A stretch of 64,000 bases of DNA from Symmetrospora coprosmae (taxonomy: Eukaryota; Basidiomycota; Cystobasidiomycetes; Symmetrosporaceae), in NCBI GenBank assembly GCA_008802785.1, contig VUYT01000030.1:1-64000 (forward strand), given 5' to 3'. Position 1 is the stretch's first letter; each line of letters opens with the position of its first letter. The position numbers were made by a program, and so were the translations under genes. Shown here one piece after another: positions 11,501 to 21,354 of the stretch. The notes beneath the pieces are model-generated. The model did no database searches. It saw nothing but the letters and a program-made list of their open reading frames with translations, and was not told the DNA's origin.

Positions 11501-11607
11501 GTCCGACCGGGATCTGCAGCATTCGATAGAGTGGCCGTATGCTTCGCAAGGTTGTCCGGGTTGAGGGCAGCGACCCCTGATTGCCGTCGCTCACTGCTGG
11601 AAGGCAT
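8542..11607 (-). CDS. Large disordered basic/acidic protein of unknown function (974 aa)
   Basis: I do not recognise the family. Three exons: 11607-10827, 10754-10261 and 10191-8542. The first junction is phase 1 (gtgagt..accag) and the second phase 0 (gtgcgt..ttcag). The N-terminus is MPSSSERRQSGVAALNPDN. Exon 2 holds strongly basic nuclear-localisation-like clusters (RKRKRERTSKKRE, PPKKRRID) and an SR-rich part. The C-terminal third is acidic and Tyr/Gln-rich and ends LASHWRPHFF. No enzyme, membrane or zinc motif is visible. A nuclear scaffold or chromatin-associated role is only a guess from composition. It is divergent from the bL12m gene. Confidence 0.7.
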
Positions 11608-12347
11608 GGCCCTCCTCTGGCGACTGGGAATAGCGCGCAGGTGTCGTGACGGGATACCGAGTCAGGAGCGCCTGCCGCTTAATGTGCAGGCTGCTGCTGC
11701 TTCTGCGAGCTCTTCATGCCATTACTGTTGCGAAAGGCGGTAGTGGCGGCCCTGGGAAGTCGCAGCAGCAGCGGCACCCTACCGGCGCAACCGCCTCTAG
11801 GACAACGCGCTGTGAAGGGATGGCCCCCTTCGGAGCAACAAATGCGTGCGAGGCGCTTCTCTGAATCCTGCAGTGGTGCTGCTGAGGCTGCCCTGCTTGA
11901 AGCCGCCCCGTGCGACCCGATTCATGTGCGGATGAGATAGAGCCAGAGGGTCAGCCTGAGCCGGACAGGGCGGGGAGCAGCCGCAGCGACAGCGGCAACG
12001 GCCAGCTTTCACCACCCAAACAGGAGAGCAGCATCGCAAATTACAACAGAATGGTGAGCAACCGCACTGGAGGAGTCCACAATCTAAGCAATGACGACGC
12101 ATGAGCGCCTTGGCTGACTGTGCTGCCCCTCCCTACCGCGTCAATGCTGCCCTCGTCCGCTAAAATTCCCGCCCATGCACCACGCACGAGCAGCAAGCTT
12201 CAAGGAGATCCATCGCTGCCGTAGCACGCTCAGCGACGAGGCAACAGCAGCGGCTAGCATTCGCTCGTGTCCAATGCGCCGGGTGCGTTCATGCTTCGGA
12301 CGATGGCTAGCTGTTCGTGTTCGTGCTTCTAGCGCGCAATTCGACTG
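11608..12347. other. Divergent intergenic region, no supported gene
   Basis: Lies between two genes transcribed outward and so should carry both promoters. It contains CAG/CTG-rich patches but no convincing coding frame or RNA. ATG codons at 12175 and 12274 are candidate alternative starts for bL12m. Confidence 0.5.
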
Positions 12348-13207
12348 ATGCCTGCTTCACCCGCTCTGTACGGCCGCTCCATCTGCCTCGACTCCAACCG
12401 CATCTCGACTGCAACTACTTTCTCTGTCGCTGCAAACGATCCCTCGCTATCGCCCTTGTGCACGCTTGCCTGCCCTCTGACACACGCGCATCGGGTCCGG
12501 CAGCTGCCAGAGCACCCGATCCTACGCGACTCCTTCCACCTCTGCCACACCTAGCGGGAGCAGCAGTCCTGCACCGTCAGGCGCCTCTGCTTCGTCGTCT
12601 GGAGATGTCTCGCCAAAGATCTCGCAGATCGTGGACCAGATCTCGACGCTGTCTCTCCTCGAGGCCGCCGAGCTCGTCTCGACGCTCAAGGTGCGCTGTC
12701 CTTCGTGCTCGCTTAGGAAACGCAAGGCCAGGAGGCTTTTCCACGTCTCCGAGACTGATGTTCACGCGTAATGCATTGCCTATCTCCATCTCGCAGTCCC
12801 GCTTGAACATCGCCGATATCGCGGTAGCGGCACCTGCAGCCGCCGCACCCGCCGCAGGAGGCGCCGGAGCAGCAGCAGCAGCCGAGCCAGAGAAGCCAAA
12901 GGAGAAGACCGTCTTCACCGTCACGCTGACAAAGATCGACGCGGCACAGAAGGCAAAGGCAATCAAGGAGGTCAAGGGCGTCATGCCAAACATGAACCTG
13001 GTCGAGGTGCGTTGTTGCGCGTCTGTCAGGTAGTTCACCTGCTCAAGCGCGCCTGCTGACACGTCGTCCTCTGCTGCTTCGTACTGGCAGGCCAAGAAGT
13101 TTGTCGAGAATTTGCCGCAGGTCCTGAAGGAGAACGTGCCGAAGGACGATGTCGACAAGCTCAAGAAGGCACTCGAGGCTGTCGGAGCGGCAGTCGAGGT
13201 GTCATAG
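12348..13207 (+). CDS. MRPL12: Mitochondrial ribosomal protein bL12m (L7/L12)
   Basis: Stalk protein of the mitochondrial large ribosomal subunit that recruits translation GTPases. The secure exons are about 12504-12690, 12797-13006 and 13091-13207. They encode the N-terminal dimerisation helices ([20 protein letters not shown]), an Ala-rich hinge and the C-terminal domain ([20 protein letters not shown], then [20 protein letters not shown] and a Val/Lys-rich tail). [14 protein letters not shown] upstream looks like the end of a mitochondrial presequence. Exon 1 is uncertain: 12348-12367 (MPASPAL) with donor gtacgg keeps the frame and gives 177 aa. Starts at 12274 (MRRVRSCFGRWLAVRV, presequence-like) or 12175 cannot be excluded. 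Confidence 0.85.
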
Positions 13208-13781
13208 CTTTGCGCTATCTGTTGGCTCATCTGTGCTATTAGGCAGAATATCAGCAATGCATGACATATCACCCTATGCCGGCTGCCGTCTGGTCCCAGT
13301 CGTAACCAGACCTGAGTATCAGTCTGAAGCGAGTGTCTGAGCTGTCCTTAGGCCTGAGGTCAAGGCGATCGGAGCAAGCATAACACAAGGAGCCAAGATA
13401 TGTAAGAGAAGAGTGCGTTGCATCTGTCTATTCTCTGCCTTCGGTCATCCTGTCTAAGTATGCTACATAGGTCGCCTAAGCGAGTGGGTGCGATAGAGCC
13501 GGACCTCCCTGACTAGCAGGGGTAAAAGTTCGAAGGTGCATCTAGCAGACCTTGTGGCAGGCTGATGTGCTGCTGCGCAGACACGACTGGCGTGTGCACT
13601 GCGAGCTCTAGCTGAGGCGCTGTCCGCGCCATGCGACTCTATCGCAAGCGGGCGTTGGCCGGGTGGAATCAATCCAGTGCGTCCAGTATAAGAGGAGGCA
13701 GCGAAGAGGTGGGCAAACCCTGTCTTCTCGAGGAGTGTGGCTGGCGCTCAGCGCTCAGGCTCATGCCAGCGTCAGGCGCAT
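13208..13781. other. Convergent intergenic region, no supported gene
   Basis: 3' flanks of bL12m and of the secreted protein. No coding frame of note, and I could not fold a tRNA here. Confidence 0.5.
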
Positions 13782-14649
13782 CTAGTGCTTGACGGGGGAA
13801 GAGGCGGAAGGGGTGTAGGCAGCCCACAGGCCGGTAGTGGGCGCCTGCATTGCCGCGACGTATGAGTTGTACACATCGGCCTGCGCAGCAGACACGACGG
13901 ACGAAGGCGAGGCGACAATCGCAGCAATCTTGTAGGTGGCAGTCGCGGCGAGGACGTCGTCGCCGACAGGGGCAGTGGCAGAAGCAGCAGGGCTGGCTGC
14001 GTCCATGGCGGAGATGTACGAGAGGTACTCGGCTTGCGGGTCGGCAGCTGGTACTGCTGCGACTGGGGATGCAGAGGGAGCGACAATGGCCTGATTGGGC
14101 GCGACGATAGCGGAGGCGTTCCTGGAGAGTGAGCGAGCATGAAGTCAGTTGCTTGCTCTGCTGCGAGGCGAATGAGATTCTGAAGCGGACTCACTGCTCG
14201 GATGCAACGTCTGCGACCTGGTCACCGACGACAAAGTTGGCGAGGAATGCTTTTGGGTTGGGCAGGTCGGCGGCGAGATTGCGCGCCTTGAGCTTGAACT
14301 GCTTGGTAGCGACGGGGGCTTCGACCGGGTGTGCGCGCTCAACCGCGGTGAGGTAGTCCTCAATGTCGCGCTTGTTCAGGCCAGCAGCGGCAGCAGCGCG
14401 CGCAATCTTGGCTTTGCGGTTCTCGGCGCGCTTGACGGGCGAGGCAGTGAAGGTGGGCACCGGCGCGGCGGCAGCCTCGACTTCTTGCTGGTGGGCGTGG
14501 TGGTGTGCCGCTCGCTTAGCGGCGCGGGCACGAGCACCAAGACTGCCGAGAGCACCGCGGACTGGGAGCGCCTCTGTCGCTGTGGGCAGAGTGATGAGTG
14601 CCAGAGAGGCGAGGGTGGAGACGATCTGGAAGATGGCAGCGGAACGCAT
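13782..14649 (-). CDS. Secreted protein with dibasic (Kex2-type) processing sites
   Basis: Family not recognised. Two exons (14649-14195 and 14121-13782; intron gtgagt..tccag, phase 2) give 264 aa. The N-terminus MRSAAIFQIVSTLASLALIT is a clear signal peptide with likely cleavage after TATEA. Three KR dipeptides follow (AAKRAA, SPVKRAE, LNKRDIE), suggesting Kex2 processing into small peptides. The mature C-terminal part is Ala/Ser/Pro/Val-rich with no cysteines to form disulfides and ends SASSPVKH. A cell-surface or secreted-peptide role is inferred. A TATA element lies 143 bases upstream of the ATG. Confidence 0.75.
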
Positions 14650-15525
14650 GTTGATCTTTTAGGGCGGTGCGATTGGGCTGTGAGAAGTGTAAGGTCTGTA
14701 GAGCTGTGCGTAGGTCAAGAGACTGTGAGAGATTGTGAGGAGGTGATGATGGAAAGAAGAGAGGGAGGGGATGAGAGAAAGGGAGGTCCCTCTTATACTT
14801 GCTCGCAGAGAGCTCAGTCAGTGCTTTGTGCATGGCAAGTCGTACATCCCGCCTTTCTGCATTGTCAGCGCCATCTCTTGCCATGCAGTTGCCCTTGTTG
14901 TCAGCGAGAGAGCAGGGAGATGGCGAGGTTTGGCGGCCGCTGCGGCTTCGTCCTGCAAGCCCAAAGCTCCGCCATCTCGGATCTTGCCCGAGCGGGAAGT
15001 GGGCGGCGGCCGGACAGCGACCAGCCACCTGCGAATGGCCGGCGCTTCAAGCGCACGCCAGCTGGCTCGACGCTTGTATAGCAGATACACATGCGGTAGC
15101 ACAGGCAGGATGTACTACAGCACAGTAGTGGTGCTGTACTGTACCAGCCCACGACCTCCGCCGGTCTGGTGGGCCAGTCGTGCGTGCGGAGACCAGACTT
15201 AGGTGGCGGGAGATCGCGGCTCGCCAGCAGTATGGTTGATATGCCTGCCGACGTGCTGCGACAGTGAGCTTCACCGTCATTGTTTGTGAGAAGAGATGGC
15301 ACTCGAGCCGTGAAGGCGGGATCTGCGCAGATGGCGGTCCCAGGAAGCCGTCGGCCGACACAGATGTGTCAAGAGAGAGGATACAGCGCTCCAAGAACCA
15401 GACTAGGATACACGTGAGGACGACTCCATGTGTTTGCGCTACATGGACCGTGCCTCAGATTCTCAAGCCCGGTAAGCGGCCTGATATATAGCCTGCCCCG
15501 GGGCAAGCGAAGCGAGGCAGCGGAT
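14650..15525. other. Intergenic, promoter of the secreted-protein gene
   Basis: Apart from the TATA element near 14792 no motif is evident. Open frames on both strands in this stretch lack protein-like composition. Confidence 0.5.
14792..14797 (-). promoter_or_regulatory. TATA-like element upstream of the secreted-protein gene
   Basis: The minus strand reads aagtataagag. TATAAG lies about 143 bases before the ATG at 14649, similar in spacing to the TATA box of the 3277-3735 gene. Confidence 0.5.
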
Positions 15526-17518
15526 TTACAGCTTGGGTTGCGGGCCGCCCTCCTTCTTTGCGCGCTCGACAAACGTTGCAGCGACGTTCTTCCGCGAGAT
15601 CTTGCCGGTCGCGCCCTTTGGAATGGTATCAACGACCCAGACCTTTACGGGCACCTTGAACTGTCGCGCGACCAGACGGCCAAGTCAGCCTCACACAAGC
15701 AAGTCGCCATTCCGCCATATGATCTCAGCTCACTTTAGTAAGCCGCTTCGACGTCTCTGCGATGACATCCTTCTCCGTCACGGACTGTCTGGACTTTGGC
15801 ACGACTGCGGCCCACACGGCCTCCCCGTACATCTTGTCAGGAACGCCAAACGAGACGGCCTCGGCTACCCCAGAGCAGGCAAGCAGAGCTGAGTCTACCT
15901 CGAGCGGTGAGATCTTCTCGCCGCCTGTAGGAGGGAGGAATTTGGGTTCCCCAACACTTAGCGAGAAGTCTCGGCGCCGAGCAAGCGGGTGTCACTCACT
16001 TCGATTGATCAATTCCTTCAGTCGACCGGTCAAAATCAGATAGCCATCCTTGTCAAACTTGCCCTGATCGCCTGTCCGGAAGAAGCCATCTTTCGTAAAC
16101 GACTCCTTGTTTGCTTTAGGCTGCCGCGTCGGAAGGTTACAGGTTCCGTCAGTCCGGTCTAAAGCAGGTACGACCAACCAGGCAGGAGTCTGCCCACATT
16201 GTTAAGGTATCCCTTCGTAACGTTGTCGCCCTTGATGGCGACTTCTCCCTCGTGCGTGTCATTGCCAGATTCGTCCACGACCCGGACCTTCACGCCGCCC
16301 TGCGGCAGGCCGACAGTGCCCGGTTTCCGCTTGGCCGGCGGGAGCGGCGAGGAAGTCATTTGGTGCGCAGCCTCAGTCATGGCGTACGCTTCCAGGACAG
16401 GCGCCTTGAAGGCTTTCTCGAGCTCTTCGAACGTGGTAGGGGAGAGGGAGGATGAGCACGAGCGGATAAAGCGTAGATTCGGGATTGGGGATGGGTGCGG
16501 TGACGAGAGCAGGATCTGGTGGATGGTCGGCACGGCCGTGTACCAGTTGGACTCTGTCGAAACGAATTCTCTCCAAAATACCCCTGCGCTGAATTTGGGT
16601 GGAATCACAACGCTGCCTCGAGCGAGGAGCGCGGCTAGCAAGCCTGCCTGCAGGCCGTGGACGTGGAAGCCTGGCATGACAAGGTAGGATCGATCCGACG
16701 CCGAGAGGTTGTACGTCTGGATGATGTTACGGTGGGTGGCCACCAGGTTCTTGTGTGTCTGCATTGTTCGCGTTGAACGGCAGCGTCAGCATGGCAAGAG
16801 CCGTAGCAGACGAGTCCACTGCAGCAGGGTACTCACCAGGGGAACGGCCTTGGGCTTGCCTGTCGTGCCGGAGGTGTGCAGCAGCAGCGCTACATCGCCT
16901 TCTTTCGGGCTACCAGATCCAGCGACCTTCCGGCCAGACTGCGTCTTGCCCTTGCCCTGTGCATCGCCCGCGAGCTCGACGCCCACGCGCTGAGCATTGC
17001 TATCGTACCACACCTCTGCAATAGGAACGCCCAGCTCCCGGGCCGCCTTGACAGCCTCGCTGTTCTCGCGGTCGGCGCCCTTGTGCACGAGGAGGAGCTT
17101 GGAGCTGGCGTCCTCGACGTAGAACTTGACCTCGCTCGCATTGTACGCTGGGTTCAACGGGGCTGCGACGCATCTGTGCGGATTGACAGCATCCAGTCGG
17201 TCATTCAGTTAGGGCGCTGCCCCGCCCTTGCCGTCGTGGTGCTGCATGACGACATCGAGGAGAGGAAGCGCGCACTCACCGGTGCAGCCCGACGGCGATG
17301 AAGGCGACGACGAACTCTGCGCTGTTGATGAGGCTCATAGACACGGCATCCTGCTCGCTGAGCACGCCGAGCTCTGCTAGCTGCGCGCGGAAGTCATCGA
17401 TGGCGGCACTGAACGCGCTGAAGGAGATGGTCTCTGTCGCGCTCGAGCGGGTTGCAGAAGGTGGGAGGATCAGCGCGGGGCTGTCGCTCTTGTGGAGCAG
17501 CGATGCGAGTGTAGGCAT
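15526..17518 (-). CDS. Acyl-CoA (Pcs60/oxalyl-CoA-type) synthetase, AMP-binding
   Basis: ANL-superfamily enzyme forming an acyl-AMP and then an acyl-CoA. Six exons: 17518-17280, 17173-16837, 16758-16198, 16120-16000, 15924-15734 and 15660-15526, all in phase, 527 aa. Motifs in order are the P-loop [52 protein letters not shown] and [20 protein letters not shown], then the catalytic lysine region [13 protein letters not shown]. The short N-terminus and FHVHG motif fit the yeast Pcs60 / plant AAE3 group better than 4-coumarate ligases. The C-terminus is PKL, a PTS1-like tripeptide consistent with peroxisomes. No upstream partner gene is co-transcribed. The substrate (oxalate or a medium-chain acid) is inferred from family only. 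Confidence 0.9.
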
Positions 17519-17926
17519 GGCAGGCTGAAAGAGGGCTTCTTATGGGTCGCCAATGGGTACTGGAGCAATGCAACGTGCTGATCTCCCTCGAGGCCTCGAG
17601 GGGAACGGTTGCGGCAACTTTCGGCCGATTCCGGCCGGCAGCATCAATACGAGAAGGATGGACAAGAAATGAGGACGAGCTTTGCACTGTTGGTACACGA
17701 CTACACTGGCTAATTGACCAAAGGGATAACAGCGAGCTGCGGGAGGCATGTGCAGCACGGAAGAGAGCTCGTGCAGGCAGTATCTCGTCCAAGGAAGTCG
17801 AAGAAAACAAAGGCGTACGAGTGCAGACGACGCGGTCAGGGTGCGAAGGTGCTTGTGTGCGGATGAGACCACTGATTCACAGCCCAGTGACGTCGCTGGG
17901 TGCACGGCGCGTGCAGCGCAGCCGCA
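17519..17926. other. Intergenic, promoter of the acyl-CoA synthetase
   Basis: Upstream of the synthetase and downstream of CDK1. No coding signal seen. Confidence 0.5.
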
Positions 17927-19708
17927 TCACTTCAGGACGTAGCCCGCAAAGTACGGATGCGTCAAGCTCGCCTTTGCCGAGATACGCTTGGCCGGATCAT
18001 ACATGAGCATGCGCTGTGCAATCGTAAGGGCGCGACGGGACGGCATCAGCTACGTCGTACGCGGAAAGGGCGGATGGAGCGACGCGTCCGCCACCCACCT
18101 GCAGAAGATCCGTCGATACGCTGTTGAGGCCATTGACTGACGTGCGCAGCTCCTTCGTTGACCACTGTGGGAACGAGCTCTTGTAGTCTGGCAAGCCAGT
18201 CACTCCAGGCCAGATCTCCTCCGAGGGTGTGCCGAGCAGCCTGGAGGACGGACAGCGGGATGTCGGCACACACAGCATGGGAGTGGTTAGCGGGAAAAGG
18301 ACGAGCTCGAGGATCCGGCGCACACGCAAGACGCACCTGAAGATCCGGAAGATCTCGTCAATCTCCGAGTCGCCCGGGAAGAGCGGCTGCCTCTGGACCA
18401 TCTCCGCAAAGATGCAACCGACAGACCAGGTGTCGACGCCGGTCGAGTAGTGCCGCGAGCCGAGCAGGACTTCCGGGGCTCGGTACCACAGCGTGACAAT
18501 CTACTCACGGCACATCATCAGTAGTCAGTACGGAGTAATATCCTGATCTCGCGCTGCGTGACAGTACCGGGCATGCGAGACGTACCTCGTGTGTGTATGT
18601 GCGCAACGGGATACCGAAAGCCCGTGCAAGTCCGAAGTCGGCAATCTTCAGGTTGCCGTCCTTGTCAATGAGCAGGTTCTGAGGCTTGAGGTCGCGGTGC
18701 AGGATTCGGCGAGAGTGGAGATAGTTGACACCCTTGATGAGCTGTTGCGCAATTGGAGGAAATGTCAGCACGGTGGCTCAGAACGGTGTAAGCAAGCAGC
18801 TATGCTAACCTGATAGGTGAATTTCTGTATACGCAGAGGGCGAGTGGAAGCGAAAGGGCGTAGGCGTGCTCAGCAAGGCCGTACTGGACACGCAGACGCT
18901 GGTCGCGTCGCGAGTCAACGAAACTCACCTTGACAATGTCTGGACCCAATCCTTCGCCGTCTCCAACCTTCTCGACCTTGTCCATGTACTTTTTCAAGTC
19001 GAGATCGAGGAACTCAAATACGAGGTAGAGCTTGGCTTCTGAGTGGACAATGTCGAGGAGGCTGCGGGTGGCGGATGACCCAGGTCAGGCGGAGGTGGCA
19101 GAAGAGCAGAAGTCAGATTAGGCGGTGCGATGAGAGAAGGAATGCCGGCCACGCCGCCTCTGACGGCTAGCCTTCCTGACGCCTCCTCGACCGCTGGCAG
19201 CCGTGTCGGCGTTGCCGAGCGCGCGACGGATCAGGGCATATCAACAGGAGCGCGCAGACGCACCGGACGACATTGTCGTGCTTCATCTCCTTGAGGAGCG
19301 AGATCTCCCTGATGGCAGTGGAGGGTACGCCTTCATCTTCCTGCTCGAGCCTGATCTTCTTGAGTGCGACAATCTCGCCCGTCTTGTTGGCTGTGTCCCC
19401 GGGGATGCAGCACCGCGTCAGGAACCTGGATGCAGCAGCAGCAGCAGCGGCAGCACTGCGACTGCAAGTGCAGCATAGCAGTGACAGGCACTCACTGCGA
19501 GCTCGATAGACGACTCCATACGTTCCTGTGTGGCCGTCCCGAACAGCCAAAGCGCAACACCGGCAGTCAGCTCCTCCATCCCAGTCTCGACGCGTCCGAG
19601 GTGCAGTCCCAGCCCCGGTCCAGCCCAGCCCAGCTCGGCGAGGCGCAGCATCTAGGACGACGAGCACGCACCTTCTCCGACCTTCTCAATCTTTGTGTAC
19701 TTCTCCAT
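17927..19708 (-). CDS. CDK1: Cyclin-dependent kinase Cdk1 (Cdc2/Cdc28)
   Basis: Master mitotic kinase. Nine exons: 19708-19672, 19525-19496, 19390-19264, 19061-18929, 18824-18810, 18741-18586, 18500-18337, 18240-18099 and 18013-17927, giving 296 aa, the usual CDK1 length. Diagnostic features are the glycine loop [14 protein letters not shown], the cyclin-binding helix [11 protein letters not shown] (PSTAIRE), the catalytic loop [32 protein letters not shown] with the activating Thr, and [36 protein letters not shown] is also typical of Cdk1. Exon 5 is a 15-nt microexon encoding KFTYQ, and exon 2 is only 30 nt. Pho85/CDK5-like kinases are excluded by PSTAIRE with this surrounding sequence and by the T-loop. 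Confidence 0.95.
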
Positions 19709-20227
19709 AGCGGCGACTCAGGCTGGTGTGCTTGGATTTCTAGCAGCGGGAAGTCCGACAAGGCAGAAGAAACAGCCCGCCAGAACCGGGACGCGCCCGA
19801 CGCTGCTGTAACCCGTGCCGCCCCTGAAATTGCAGAAGACCGATGGAGCAAGGAGAGCTGAGAACAGCTGGCATTGAGCAGGACGGGCGGCACAGCCAGC
19901 ATGAGATGGACTCCGACCGGGCAACGACCTGTCCATCTGCCATCTCGCTCCAGGTTGCCCATCTGGCGGAGGACCCGCGCCCTATGGATGACGTCGCAGG
20001 CCGAACGCGCTGCGCGCTATGGCATCTTATTGCAACGCTTTGCATTTGAAGCGTTGGCATCAGCTACTCGTACAGCACAACATTGAATTGCTCCACAGAT
20101 GCTACTGCTCTCGCTATTCCCGTCGCTGGACCTGCCAAGCTGCTCCCCGGTCTCGCAAGACTGCCAGCCATCCACATCTCCTCTTCAACCTTCTCCATAC
20201 TTTGCAGAGACCGTCTCACTCCTCACC
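19709..20227. other. Intergenic, CDK1 promoter side
   Basis: Lies between the CDK1 start and the end of the R3H gene. No gene or RNA supported. Confidence 0.5.
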
Positions 20228-21303
20228 TCAAGTAGTGGCAGCCCGCGCATTCGGGTCAAAGAGCGTGGCCCCGCTCCTCGGGACCGGCCGCGGGATGTCG
20301 TAGCTGTAGAGCATCTCCCCGCTCGCGACGAGCTCCGCCTGTGTCATCCCGCCCATTGGGTGTACGTGATACATGGGCTGGCCAGGCAACGGCTGAGGTG
20401 GAGCTGAGGCCGCGTAGACAGGGTACGGTTGCCCTTGTTGCTGCTGGTGCGCCGGGCGAGGCGAGCGCGATTGCTGCCGCTCGTGATCTGGCTGGTGCAG
20501 CATCGGCTGCGGCGCAGAAGACGCCGGAGCCATCATCTGCATCTGTGGTTGAGGCTGGTAGTAGTACGGCTGCTGGACGTAGTACTCTGGCTGCTGTGGT
20601 GGATTGCCCAGAGCAGGGGCGTACTGCGCAGGGACGGCGATATACTGCTGGCCATTGATGCTACTGCTCTGTCCGGGGAAGACGTGCGACGCGTGCATCT
20701 GCTGTCCAGGCATGGCGTAGTGAAGAGGCTGCGGAGGGACGAGCTGGTACTGCTGATGCTGGTGGCTAAGTTGCGGCTGCCCTTGTCCGCCTGATCCGTC
20801 AAAGCTTGGCTGATACGGCTGGGCATAGAAGAACTGCGGAGGAGGCTGGTACGATGGACCGGGCGCCTCGCCGGGAGATACTGCTTGTTGCATAGCGGGA
20901 ATGTATTGCATCTGGTGTGGAGCTGCAAATTCCTGCGAAGAGCCTTGCCGCTGGTGCGGAGGTTGCGTGGCGAAGTAGATGGCATGTTGTTGCGGCTGCT
21001 GTTGCTGTTGCTGTTGGTGCTGGGGATGCACTGGTAGATGCATAGCTGCCGGCCCCTGCGGCATCATGTATGCAGGACCCGCTGGAGGCGTCGCTCCCGG
21101 TCGGTACCCTTTACCACGCGACGTCTTCCGCTGCAGGCCACCAGGAGCAGGTGACGGCCCTCGAGAGATGGAGGGCTGCGGCAGACTGACCACCGTGCCG
21201 CCTGGCGTGGGATGCAACGCAGTCCACCCTTTCTCCCGATCGTAGCGGAGCGGAGGATACTCGACGATCTTCCGCTGGGCCTGCGCCGGCTGGTGTTGTG
21301 AGA

Positions 21304-21354
<51 letters not shown>

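Noticed and set aside
13500-13560. tRNA-like gttcgaa sequence
   Set aside because: No acceptor stem or A box could be paired with it.
14329-15081. 250-codon plus-strand frame
   Set aside because: Overlaps the secreted-protein exon on the other strand and runs into its promoter; no family features.
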